5,686 bases of DNA from an uncultured Bacteroidales bacterium (GTDB taxonomy: Bacteria; Bacteroidota; Bacteroidia; Bacteroidales; Bacteroidaceae). The translations under genes were made by a program, and so were the position numbers. Below the pieces are notes generated by a model, which saw nothing but the letters and a program-made list of their open reading frames with translations, had not been told where the DNA came from and ran no database searches. Of the stretch, positions 1-5,686 are shown piece by piece (the first letter of the stretch is position 1; each line of letters starts with the position of its first letter). The stretch lies in the NCBI GenBank assembly GCA_947367415.1, contig CANBEE010000182.1:1-5686 (forward strand). Reading direction: 5' to 3'.

Positions 1-79
1 CCCCTAACCCCTTCCAAGGAGGGGAACTTGGCTCCGCGATGACCGAATCACCCCTCCTTGGGAGGGGCAGGGGGGAGGC
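1..79. repeat. Inverted-arm G/C-rich repeat element, copy 1 (left end truncated by window)
   Basis: There are two inverted arms. The left arm (1-27) contains CCCCTTCCAAGGAGGGG at 8-24. The right arm (48-79) contains the hairpin CCCCTCC-TTG-GGAGGGG at 51-67, followed by a purine-rich run. The reverse complement of the right arm resembles the left arm, so the two could pair with each other as well as fold individually. The short core between the arms (GCGATG and GAA around 36-47) is shared with the copy at 2108-2218. The element is translated in the flanking gene's frame and gives a peptide with QGGE and GSAMTES. It probably starts a few nt outside the window. It has no transposase and no evident target duplication. 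It resembles a REP/MITE-like palindromic element in style; the family is not identified. Confidence 0.75.
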
Positions 80-536
80 TATCATCGCCTCTCTGGAGAT
101 CCTGCAGCCTCGCGAGAGTTTCCATAATCAATATATCCCTGTTCGTGTAGCCGAGGTGGAATTGATAGAGTCGTGCTATGCCACCGTGGAGGAGTTGGGG
201 ATGAAGCTTTTCAAGGAGCGTTTCCGCGACCTCGATTATAATATCTGCTTACTCCAGAAGCTGGCTCCACGTGCCGAGCTTACCAAGCAGCTGGGTAGCG
301 ATGCGGGTGCCGTGATGGGTATCACGCTGTGTACTTTGCTGGCCGAGAGCATCGAGGGGCTGGAGTGGAATACCTACGTCAATGGTAAGGTGGAGGCTCC
401 TGTGCTGATGTATGGCGATACGTGCGTGGCACGTCCCATGCTTTTCTTTGGCAAGCAGGGTGAATTGTTGGCCGAGGCCGATATGACGAAAATTGTAGAG
501 GATATACGTACGCGAATAGCTGAAGCCGCATGTTAG
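3..536 (+). CDS. Unrecognised protein, 3' part (5' end outside window)
   Basis: I do not recognise the family and assign no function. The frame is open from the left edge (codon starting at 3) to TAG at 534-536, with no upstream stop, so this is probably the C-terminal part of a longer protein. An ATG at 39 would give 165 residues, but it falls inside a repeat element whose second copy in this window is read in the same frame inside another gene, so I judge it an internal Met. After the repeat-encoded stretch (about 26 residues in the window, Pro/Gly-rich) come about 150 residues of mixed alpha/beta character. There is no signal peptide or membrane segment, so a cytoplasmic location is inferred. 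The last 7 nt (ATGTTAG) overlap the start of the downstream ABC-F gene, which suggests co-transcription and translational coupling. The alternative is a complete small protein starting at 39, which I consider less likely. Confidence 0.7.
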   Translation, partial: PNPFQGGELGSAMTESPLLGRGRGEAIIASLEILQPRESFHNQYIPVRVAEVELIESCYATVEELGMKLFKERFRDLDYNICLLQKLAPRAELTKQLGSDAGAVMGITLCTLLAESIEGLEWNTYVNGKVEAPVLMYGDTCVARPMLFFGKQGELLAEADMTKIVEDIRTRIAEAAC

Positions 537-2446
537 TTCCCTATCTGCAGGTCGATGGCCTGACAAAGTCGTTTGGCGACTTGGTGCTCTTCGAGGGTAT
601 CTCCTTTGGCGTGGCCCAGGGACAGCGCGTAGGCCTCATTGCCCGCAACGGTGCAGGCAAGAGTACGTTGCTCGATGTGCTGGCAGGCATAGAGGGGCAC
701 GACAGTGGTTCCATCGTATATAAGAATGACCTGCGCGTAGGCTACCTTCGCCAACGCCCAGTCTATCCGGCAGGACTCACCGTGCTGGAGGCTTGCTTCC
801 ACGAGACCAACGATACGCTACAGCTCATCCGCGAATATGAGCAGTGCCTGGAGACGCCCGGCAATCCTGGACTTGATGCCCTGCTCGACCGTATGGAACA
901 TGCTGATGCGTGGAACTACGAGCAACGAGCCAAGCAGATACTCACCTCGCTCCATATCACCGACTATGACCAGCGGGTGGAGACGCTTTCGGGCGGACAG
1001 CTCAAGCGCGTGGCTCTGGCCAATGTGCTCATCGGCAACCCCGATATGCTCATCCTTGATGAGCCTACCAACCATCTCGACCTGCCGCTCATCGAGTGGC
1101 TTGAGGACTACCTCACACGCAGCACAGCTACGCTGCTCATGGTGACACACGACCGCTACTTCCTCGACAACGTGTGCAATGAGATTATCGAGGTTGACGA
1201 CCGCACCGTCTACTCTTATAAAGGAAACTACAGCTACTACTTGGAGAAGCGTGAGGAGCGCATCGAAGCACGCAATACAGAGATTATCCGTGCCAATAAT
1301 CTCTACCGCACCGAGTTGGAGTGGATGCGTCGCATGCCTCAAGCCCGTGGACACAAGGCACGCTACCGTGAGGAGGCCTTCTACGAATTGGAGAAGATAG
1401 CCAAGCAGCGTATCAGCAACGACCGTGTACAGCTCAATGTGAAATCCTCTTATATTGGAAGTAAAATCTTCGAGGCCGACGAGCTTTCGCTTCGCTTTGG
1501 CGACCGCTGCATCCTCGACAAGTTCTCCTATATCTTCTCCCGTTACGAGAAGCTGGGTGTTGTGGGCGACAACGGTACGGGCAAGAGCACCTTCCTCAAG
1601 GTGCTGCTGGGTCAGCAAGCGCTCGATAGTGGCAAGCTCGATATCGGCGAGACCGTACGCTTCGGCTACTACTCGCAGGAGGGACTGCAGTTTGACACGC
1701 AGATGAAGGTCATCGATGTGGCTCGCGAGATAGCCGAGGTGGTGCCTATGGCAGGGGGCAAGCAGCTCACCGCATCGCAATTCCTGCAGCATTTTCTCTT
1801 CCCACCCGAGAAACAGTATAGCTACGTGTACAAGCTCAGTGGTGGCGAGTGCCGCAGACTCTACCTGTGTACCGTGCTCATGCGCAATCCCAACTTCCTC
1901 ATCCTCGATGAACCAACCAACGACCTCGACATCCTCACCCTACAGGTGCTCGAGGAGTACTTGCGCGACTTTGCTGGGTGCGTCATCGTGGTGAGCCACG
2001 ACCGTTACTTCATGGACAAGATTGTAGACCATCTGCTCGTCTTCAATGGTCAGGGCGACATACGCGACTTCCCCGGCAACTACACCCAGTATCGTGAGTG
2101 GAAGGATGCCTCTCCCAGCCCCACCCAAGGAGGGGAGCCTAAGGAAAAGGTGAAAAAGGGAACTGGCGGCGCGATGTCTGAAAGCTCCCTCCCTTCGGGG
2201 GAGGGTGGGGAGAGAGGCCGTCCTTCACCTAGGAAGAAATCCTTCAAGGAACGTCGCGAGTTTGCCGAGGTGGAGCAATGCATAGCCTCCTTAGAAGAAG
2301 AAAAGGCAACCATTGAGGCTGCCCTTTGTACGGGAACTCTCGCTGCCGATGAACTCACGGAGAAGTCTATTCGCCTATCGGCCATCAATGATGAGCTGGA
2401 CGAGAAGATGATGCGTTGGCTGGAGTTGAGTGAGATACCTGATTGA
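530..2446 (+). CDS. uup: ABC-F family ATPase, Uup type
   Basis: This is a soluble twin-ATPase ABC-F protein without membrane segments. ABC-F proteins act on the ribosome; E. coli Uup is also linked to precise transposon excision and its C-terminal domain binds DNA. Domain 1 has Walker A ARNGAGKST (38-46), signature LSGGQ (153-157), Walker B LILDEPTNHLD (174-184) and switch His207. The inter-domain linker (about 230-312) has the charged ABC-F helices, including EWMRRMPQARGHKAR at 264-278. Domain 2 has Walker A GDNGTGKST (346-354), LSGGE (436-440), Walker B LILDEPTNDLD (457-467) and His490. The C-terminal Uup-like coiled coil covers about 566-638 and ends in a RWLELSE-type motif. The 638-residue length matches E. 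coli Uup (635), although 37 residues (527-563) come from an in-frame repeat element. All catalytic motifs are intact. ATG at 530 overlaps the upstream stop by 7 nt, with no Shine-Dalgarno site, and suits the N-terminus (strand before Walker A). Confidence is high for ABC-F and good for the Uup subtype because of the C-terminal domain. Confidence 0.93.
   Translation: MLVPYLQVDGLTKSFGDLVLFEGISFGVAQGQRVGLIARNGAGKSTLLDVLAGIEGHDSGSIVYKNDLRVGYLRQRPVYPAGLTVLEACFHETNDTLQLIREYEQCLETPGNPGLDALLDRMEHADAWNYEQRAKQILTSLHITDYDQRVETLSGGQLKRVALANVLIGNPDMLILDEPTNHLDLPLIEWLEDYLTRSTATLLMVTHDRYFLDNVCNEIIEVDDRTVYSYKGNYSYYLEKREERIEARNTEIIRANNLYRTELEWMRRMPQARGHKARYREEAFYELEKIAKQRISNDRVQLNVKSSYIGSKIFEADELSLRFGDRCILDKFSYIFSRYEKLGVVGDNGTGKSTFLKVLLGQQALDSGKLDIGETVRFGYYSQEGLQFDTQMKVIDVAREIAEVVPMAGGKQLTASQFLQHFLFPPEKQYSYVYKLSGGECRRLYLCTVLMRNPNFLILDEPTNDLDILTLQVLEEYLRDFAGCVIVVSHDRYFMDKIVDHLLVFNGQGDIRDFPGNYTQYREWKDASPSPTQGGEPKEKVKKGTGGAMSESSLPSGEGGERGRPSPRKKSFKERREFAEVEQCIASLEEEKATIEAALCTGTLAADELTEKSIRLSAINDELDEKMMRWLELSEIPD
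2108..2218. repeat. Inverted-arm G/C-rich repeat element, copy 2, in frame inside uup
   Basis: The left arm (2108-2138) begins GCCTCTCCC. The right arm (2184-2218) ends GAGAGAGGC and is an imperfect inverted copy of the left arm, with matching ends GCCTCTC/GAGAGGC and inner ends GGGGAGC/GCTCCC. The 45-nt interior contains a Lys-rich coding segment and the core GGCGCGATG...GAA shared with the copy at the left window edge. The element is 111 nt, exactly 37 codons, begins on a codon boundary and has no stop in the gene's frame, so Uup keeps its C-terminal domain. The encoded peptide (residues 527-563) is Ser/Pro/Gly/Lys/Glu-rich and very likely disordered. It lies between the last strand of ATPase domain 2 and the C-terminal coiled coil, where extra length should be tolerated. 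Confidence 0.85.
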
Positions 2447-2507
2447 TGCGTTAGTGGCGAAAGATGCAAAATTAATTTAACATTGTTGATTCTCTGCCTC
2501 GCTCAGC

Positions 2508-2531
2508 AATGGGAAAGTAAACTTTTCCATT
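2508..2531 (+). other. Hairpin in the intergenic region, possible weak terminator
   Basis: AATGGGAAAG (2508-2517) pairs with CTTTTCCATT (2522-2531) around a TAAA loop, giving a 10-bp stem with one G-T pair. It lies 62 nt after the uup stop and about 18 nt before the promoter -33 element. No T-run follows it, so it is not a textbook intrinsic terminator. It could mark the end of the upstream unit or stabilise the uup mRNA 3' end. The rest of 2447-2607 is A/T-rich and shows no further gene. Confidence 0.4.
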
Positions 2532-2548
2532 ACATTCACTCGCTGAAA

Positions 2549-2580
2549 TTTGCTTTTCCGTTCGGCTTGCACTAATTGTG
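2549..2580 (+). promoter_or_regulatory. Bacteroides-type sigma-ABfr promoter for the flippase-peptidase unit
   Basis: A -33 element TTTG at 2549-2552 is separated by 20 nt from TAATTGTG at 2573-2580, which has one mismatch to the Bacteroidota -7 consensus TAnnTTTG. The usual spacing is 19-21 nt. Transcription would begin near 2587, leaving an A/T-rich leader of about 20 nt before the GTG at 2608. The spacer contains CGGCTTGCAC directly before the -7 box. The match is good by eye, but no start site is known. Confidence 0.65.
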
Positions 2581-2607
2581 TAACTCTTATATATAATAAG
2601 TTCGCAC

Positions 2608-4125
2608 GTGAAGAATAATAACACTGACACAACGACCAAGGACTCGGGATACAATGGTATCTTGAAGTATACTGGCTTGTTTGGTGGTGTACAGGGAATC
2701 GTCAGCTTGATTACGTTGCTCAAGGTGAGCATCGTGTCGCGTCTGCTGGGACCTGTTGGCGTGGGCATCATTGATGTGTATAACCGCTCCATTGAGTTGG
2801 GCAAGAAGGCTACCGACCTTGGCATTTCTTACAGTGCTGTACAAGCTATCTCAGAGCAGCGCGGCGAGAGTGCCGAGACCAAGATTATGGAGTACGCAGT
2901 CAAGGTGGTACGCTCATGGTCGTTATGGCTGGCCATATTTGGAACATTGCTGTTCTTTTGCTTGGCGCCACTGTTGAGCCAATGGAGCTTTAAGGGCGAT
3001 ACGACTTATACCGCAATGTTTCGTCTACTGTCGCTTACGGTAGGCTGCTCGGCATTGATGGGAGGCGAATTGGCTGTGCTCAAGGGGGCCCGCATGTTGG
3101 GACGTGTGGCATGGTATCAACTCCTTAGTGCTGTGGTGATGCTTGCTGTAGTTGTTCCCTGCTATTATTTCTGGGGTTTTGCCGGTATTGTTCCCGGGCT
3201 GTTGCTCAGTGCCGTGGGAATACTTGTTGTTGCTTGCTGGCACTCGTTTCGGGTATTTCCCTATAGCGTGACGCTCTTCTCAAGACAAGTTATTGTTGAC
3301 GGCGTATATATCATACGCCAGGGACTCAACTACACGATTGCCGGGCTTCTCAATTCAGGAGCCTATTATCTGGTGTCCATTTACCTCTTCACTCGGGGCA
3401 ATGAAGGCGAGGTCGGATGCTACTCGTACGGTAATCTGCTGATATCGTATCTCAGCATGTTGGTGTTTGCAGCGCTTGATAGCGAGTTCTTTCCTCGTCT
3501 CTCTGCGGTAAATAGGGATAGGGTGCATTGCAATAGCTTGGTAAACAGTCAGGTGGAGATGCTCATGGTACTGATAACTCCTTTGCTTATATGTTTCGCT
3601 GTTTGCTTGCCCTTGGTACCTCGTTTGCTGATTGATGCCGAGTTCATGCCCCTTGTGGAGATGGCGCAGTGGGGTGTGGTGAGCCTCTTCTTCAAGGCTT
3701 TGATGCTGCCTCCCGCCTATCTGTCGCTCTCTAAGGGCGAGTCACGCATATTTTTGCTTCAGGAAGCACTCTCCTACACTTTTATGGCCGCGGTGATGAT
3801 AGGTGGTTTCAAGCTCTACGGACTCAGAGGCTTGGGCATAGGCATGCTCCTCTCCGGGATGTTCGATTGGCTTACTGTATGGCTCATCTCAGTGGTGCGC
3901 TATGGCTTCCGTTATAGTAGCCGTGTGTGGTCGCTTCTGTCGCTTCAGTTGCCTATGCTTGTGGCTATGCTGCTTGTTTGTCTGACTACCGATGGCTGGT
4001 GGTATGCCTTGCTGGGCCTACTAGTAATGGCTTGCTCGGCAGTGTTCTCCATCCGCTTCCTATACAAAAACACCGATTTCATTCATCGATTGCTCGTTAA
4101 GTTGAAAAGGAGGTCGCGGGAATGA
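2608..4125 (+). CDS. MOP-superfamily polysaccharide flippase (Wzx/O-antigen translocase-like)
   Basis: This is a predicted inner-membrane transporter that would flip a lipid-linked oligosaccharide to the periplasmic face. The substrate cannot be told from the sequence. The 505-residue protein is hydrophobic throughout and shows about 12-14 membrane helices. A short polar N-terminus (1-17) is followed by the first helix with the flippase-like motif RLLGPVGVG at 45-53. Further helices are evident around 103-125, 168-190 and 190-212, and the last ends near 490 before a basic tail (KLKRRSRE). Length and layout fit Wzx-type proteins. The start is GTG at 2608: an in-frame TAA at 2581 limits upstream extension, and no ATG occurs until residue ~97, after the first helix. 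A TTG at 2662 is a weaker alternative. The gene follows a Bacteroides-type promoter. Its stop overlaps the start of the peptidase gene (ATGA), so the two are probably co-expressed. No glycosyltransferases are visible nearby. Confidence is high for the superfamily and moderate for the Wzx role. Confidence 0.85.
   Translation: MKNNNTDTTTKDSGYNGILKYTGLFGGVQGIVSLITLLKVSIVSRLLGPVGVGIIDVYNRSIELGKKATDLGISYSAVQAISEQRGESAETKIMEYAVKVVRSWSLWLAIFGTLLFFCLAPLLSQWSFKGDTTYTAMFRLLSLTVGCSALMGGELAVLKGARMLGRVAWYQLLSAVVMLAVVVPCYYFWGFAGIVPGLLLSAVGILVVACWHSFRVFPYSVTLFSRQVIVDGVYIIRQGLNYTIAGLLNSGAYYLVSIYLFTRGNEGEVGCYSYGNLLISYLSMLVFAALDSEFFPRLSAVNRDRVHCNSLVNSQVEMLMVLITPLLICFAVCLPLVPRLLIDAEFMPLVEMAQWGVVSLFFKALMLPPAYLSLSKGESRIFLLQEALSYTFMAAVMIGGFKLYGLRGLGIGMLLSGMFDWLTVWLISVVRYGFRYSSRVWSLLSLQLPMLVAMLLVCLTTDGWWYALLGLLVMACSAVFSIRFLYKNTDFIHRLLVKLKRRSRE
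4105..4114 (+). promoter_or_regulatory. Strong Shine-Dalgarno sequence for the M23 peptidase gene
   Basis: AAAAGGAGGT at 4105-4114, inside the last codons of the flippase gene, matches the full anti-Shine-Dalgarno core and ends about 8 nt before the ATG at 4122. Such sites are uncommon in Bacteroidota, where start sites usually lack them. It supports ATG 4122 as the start. The bases also encode part of the basic flippase tail, so coincidence is possible. Confidence 0.55.
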
Positions 4126-5686
4126 AACGTCTGCTGCTTATATATATAATAGGTATTATGGCCGGTTGTATGCGATTGGCTGCACAGACTACAGAGCCTC
4201 GCTTCGGTGTGCCGTTCGATTTCCCGCTCTATCTGAGCGGTAACTTCGGTGAACTCCGTTCCAATCACTTCCACGGTGGCCTCGACTTCAAGACCCAAGG
4301 TGTAGTGGGCAAGCCCCTCCTGGCTATTGCTGATGGCTATATCTCCAAGGTGACGGTCACTCCCGGTGGCTATGGCAATGCGCTGTACCTCACTCACGAC
4401 AATGGCTACACCTCCGTGCATGGCCATCTCGACCGTTTCTTGCCTGAGATTGCCGAGCTGGTACATAAGAAGCAGTACGAAGAGCAGACCTTTGCCGTGA
4501 CGCTGGAGTTTGGTCCCGATGAGTTCCGCTTCCGCCAAGGCGAGGTAGTCGCATACGCCGGCAATACAGGCTACTCCTTCGGCCCCCATCTGCACATGGA
4601 GATACGCAAGACCGCCACTAACGAACCCATCGACCCGCTACCCTTCTATATGGACAAGATTACTGATAATATTGTTCCGCGAGCCACGCGTATTATGGTG
4701 TATGGATGCGTGAACACTTCGATTTCTCGGAGTTCTCTGAGTACTCCGATAACTCTGAGTCCTCAACAGCTGCGCGACGTCCCCATTCTCGCTTGGGGCC
4801 GCATCTCCGCCGCCATCTCCGCCAACGACTATATGAATGGCACCCACAATAACTATGGAGTGCGCTACGTACGCCTCTATGTGGACGACCGTTTGGTGAG
4901 CAGTAGCGATGTAGACCGCTTCTCATTTGATGAGAACCGCCTCATCAACTCATGGACCGACTTTGCTGAGTATCGTCGGTCGGGACGCTGGTATATGCGC
5001 TCGGCTGTTGCTGAGAATAATCCCTTGCGTATGCTCCGTGCCACCGATAACGGATGGGTCACCATTGACGAGGAACGCGACTATCACTTCCGATACGAAC
5101 TGGAGGACCTTTATGGTAACCGCTCCACCTATCGTTTCGTGGTGCGTGGCAAGCGTATGGATATTCCCCAGCGTCTGCCCAACTACTTCTACTATATGGA
5201 TGCTTCTCGTGACAATCGCTTCTATACGAATGGCTTTGAGCTATGGCTGCCGCAAGGAAGCCTGTTCGATGACGTGGAGCTTGACTACGAAGTGTTACCC
5301 TCAGAGTCCGCAGTCGACTGCACATCACACTATCGACTCTCTCAGACCCCACAGCCCTTGTGGCATGCAGCAGAAATAACCATACCCTTCTTTGAAGATT
5401 GCGATATCGACCCATCCAAACTCTATATAGCCCGTGTCGATGGCAAGCGTCGTGTCTATTGTGGAGGCACCTATGAGTATGGACACATCAAGGCCAATAT
5501 CACCGAGCTGGGCACCTACACCGTGTGTGCCGATACAATACCTCCCAAGATAACTCCCATAGGCAGCACCTCGTGGCGCAAGCAGGGTAGGATAGTATGT
5601 CGCATCGGGGATTCACAAAGCGGTATTCGCAGCTATCGCGGCACGATTGATGGCCGCTGGGTACTCTTCAAATATAGCAGCAAGAA
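4122..5686 (+). CDS. Exported M23 family (LytM) peptidoglycan endopeptidase, 3' end outside window
   Basis: This is a zinc metallopeptidase of the LytM/M23 family, expected to cut peptidoglycan cross-bridges in the periplasm. ATG at 4122 overlaps the flippase stop (ATGA). The frame stays open for 521 codons to the right edge, so the C-terminus is missing. Residues 1-22 form a signal peptide (KR, hydrophobic core, then LAAQ). Cys16 in MAGC could be an imperfect lipobox, but cleavage after AAQ is preferred. The LytM domain follows immediately (about 28-175) with all expected residues: His51 and Asp55 (HGGLD), His102 (HGHLD), and His156/His158 (GPHLHMEI). An active enzyme is therefore predicted. 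A segment of about 35 residues with a 9-nt repeat (around 202-213) separates it from a long C-terminal region that looks beta-rich and may bind wall or partner proteins; I do not recognise that region. The extra C-terminal part is common in larger Bacteroidota M23 proteins. Coupling to the flippase suggests a shared envelope-assembly role, which is inference. Confidence 0.9.
   Translation, partial: MKRLLLIYIIGIMAGCMRLAAQTTEPRFGVPFDFPLYLSGNFGELRSNHFHGGLDFKTQGVVGKPLLAIADGYISKVTVTPGGYGNALYLTHDNGYTSVHGHLDRFLPEIAELVHKKQYEEQTFAVTLEFGPDEFRFRQGEVVAYAGNTGYSFGPHLHMEIRKTATNEPIDPLPFYMDKITDNIVPRATRIMVYGCVNTSISRSSLSTPITLSPQQLRDVPILAWGRISAAISANDYMNGTHNNYGVRYVRLYVDDRLVSSSDVDRFSFDENRLINSWTDFAEYRRSGRWYMRSAVAENNPLRMLRATDNGWVTIDEERDYHFRYELEDLYGNRSTYRFVVRGKRMDIPQRLPNYFYYMDASRDNRFYTNGFELWLPQGSLFDDVELDYEVLPSESAVDCTSHYRLSQTPQPLWHAAEITIPFFEDCDIDPSKLYIARVDGKRRVYCGGTYEYGHIKANITELGTYTVCADTIPPKITPIGSTSWRKQGRIVCRIGDSQSGIRSYRGTIDGRWVLFKYSSK
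4726..4761. repeat. Four tandem 9-nt units inside the M23 peptidase gene
   Basis: The units are CTCGGAGTT (4726-4734), CTCTGAGTA (4735-4743), CTCCGATAA (4744-4752) and CTCTGAGTC (4753-4761), with consensus CTCnGAGTn. As 9 nt is three codons, the array stays in frame and encodes a Ser/Thr/Leu/Pro-rich linker (about RSSLSTPITLSP) just after the LytM domain. The opposite strand would read as SE-x repeats. The units are degenerate, which suggests an old array or partial decay. Confidence 0.6.

Noticed and set aside
249..566. A - strand open frame opposite the first gene
   Set aside because: It has no domain, sits antisense to a better frame and has no promoter or start signal.
643..669. First Walker A begins Ala instead of Gly (ARNGAGKST)
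   Set aside because: The catalytic G-x-G-K-S-T core is complete, and a residue change at the first position is, to my knowledge, common in Bacteroidota ABC-F proteins, so it is not a sign of inactivity.
818..1792. A 324-codon open frame on the - strand opposite uup
   Set aside because: It mirrors the codon pattern of an intact, motif-rich ABC-F gene and shows no recognisable domain. Long antisense frames are expected opposite genes with this codon usage.
2587..2600. TTATATATAATA-type stretch, seen again near 4138
   Set aside because: The second case encodes the hydrophobic core of the signal peptide; the match is short A/T-rich sequence likely to occur by chance.
2472..2844. - strand open frames covering the intergenic region
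   Set aside because: They overlap the promoter and the flippase N-terminus, and the translations have no recognisable features.
4158..4169. Possible lipobox MAGC (Cys16) in the M23 signal peptide
   Set aside because: The -3 residue is Met and a good signal peptidase I site (LAAQ) follows, so lipidation is possible but not supported enough for a separate feature.
4927..5379. A + strand 150-codon open frame within the peptidase gene
   Set aside because: It lies in another frame inside the continuous M23 reading frame, and its composition shows no domain features.
1..5686. CRISPR array, tRNA, rRNA, transposase or phage genes
   Set aside because: No spaced direct repeats, no tRNA-like folds and no such protein features were seen. 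The repeats present are inverted-arm or short tandem types.

Overview
The window looks like chromosomal DNA of a Bacteroidota bacterium, probably order Bacteroidales and Prevotella/Bacteroides-like. Three things suggest this: a TTTG-N20-TAATTGTG promoter close to the Bacteroides-type consensus, general absence of Shine-Dalgarno sites, and protein families (Uup-type ABC-F, MOP flippase, secreted M23 peptidase) in a form typical of that group. No species can be named from the sequence alone. All genes are on the + strand, and both ends of the window cut through a gene.

Layout. (1) From the left edge to 536 runs the 3' part of an unrecognised cytoplasmic protein. It overlaps by 7 nt the start of (2) a 638-residue Uup-type ABC-F ATPase (530-2446) with two intact nucleotide-binding domains and a C-terminal coiled-coil domain. 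(3) A 161-nt intergenic region (2447-2607) holds a hairpin and a Bacteroides-type promoter. (4) A 505-residue MOP-superfamily polysaccharide flippase (2608-4125, GTG start) overlaps by 4 nt (ATGA) with (5) an exported M23/LytM peptidoglycan endopeptidase (4122 to beyond the right edge). Genes 1-2 look like one transcription unit and genes 4-5 like a second one, both concerned with housekeeping: translation or ribosome function, then cell-envelope building.

The most interesting content is repeat DNA lying in frame inside genes. A G/C-rich element made of two inverted arms occurs twice, at 1-79 (left end cut off) and 2108-2218. Both copies are read in the same frame and encode related peptides sharing G-x-A-M-x-E-S. 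The complete copy is exactly 37 codons and sits between the second ATPase domain and the C-terminal domain of Uup. The first copy is open through the left edge in the same frame, so the ATG at 39 is probably an internal Met of the element and not the gene start. A different repeat, four 9-nt units at 4726-4761, lies in frame between the LytM domain and the following region of the peptidase. Together these suggest a genome in which small repeats are tolerated as linker peptides, similar in concept to the Rickettsia palindromic elements.
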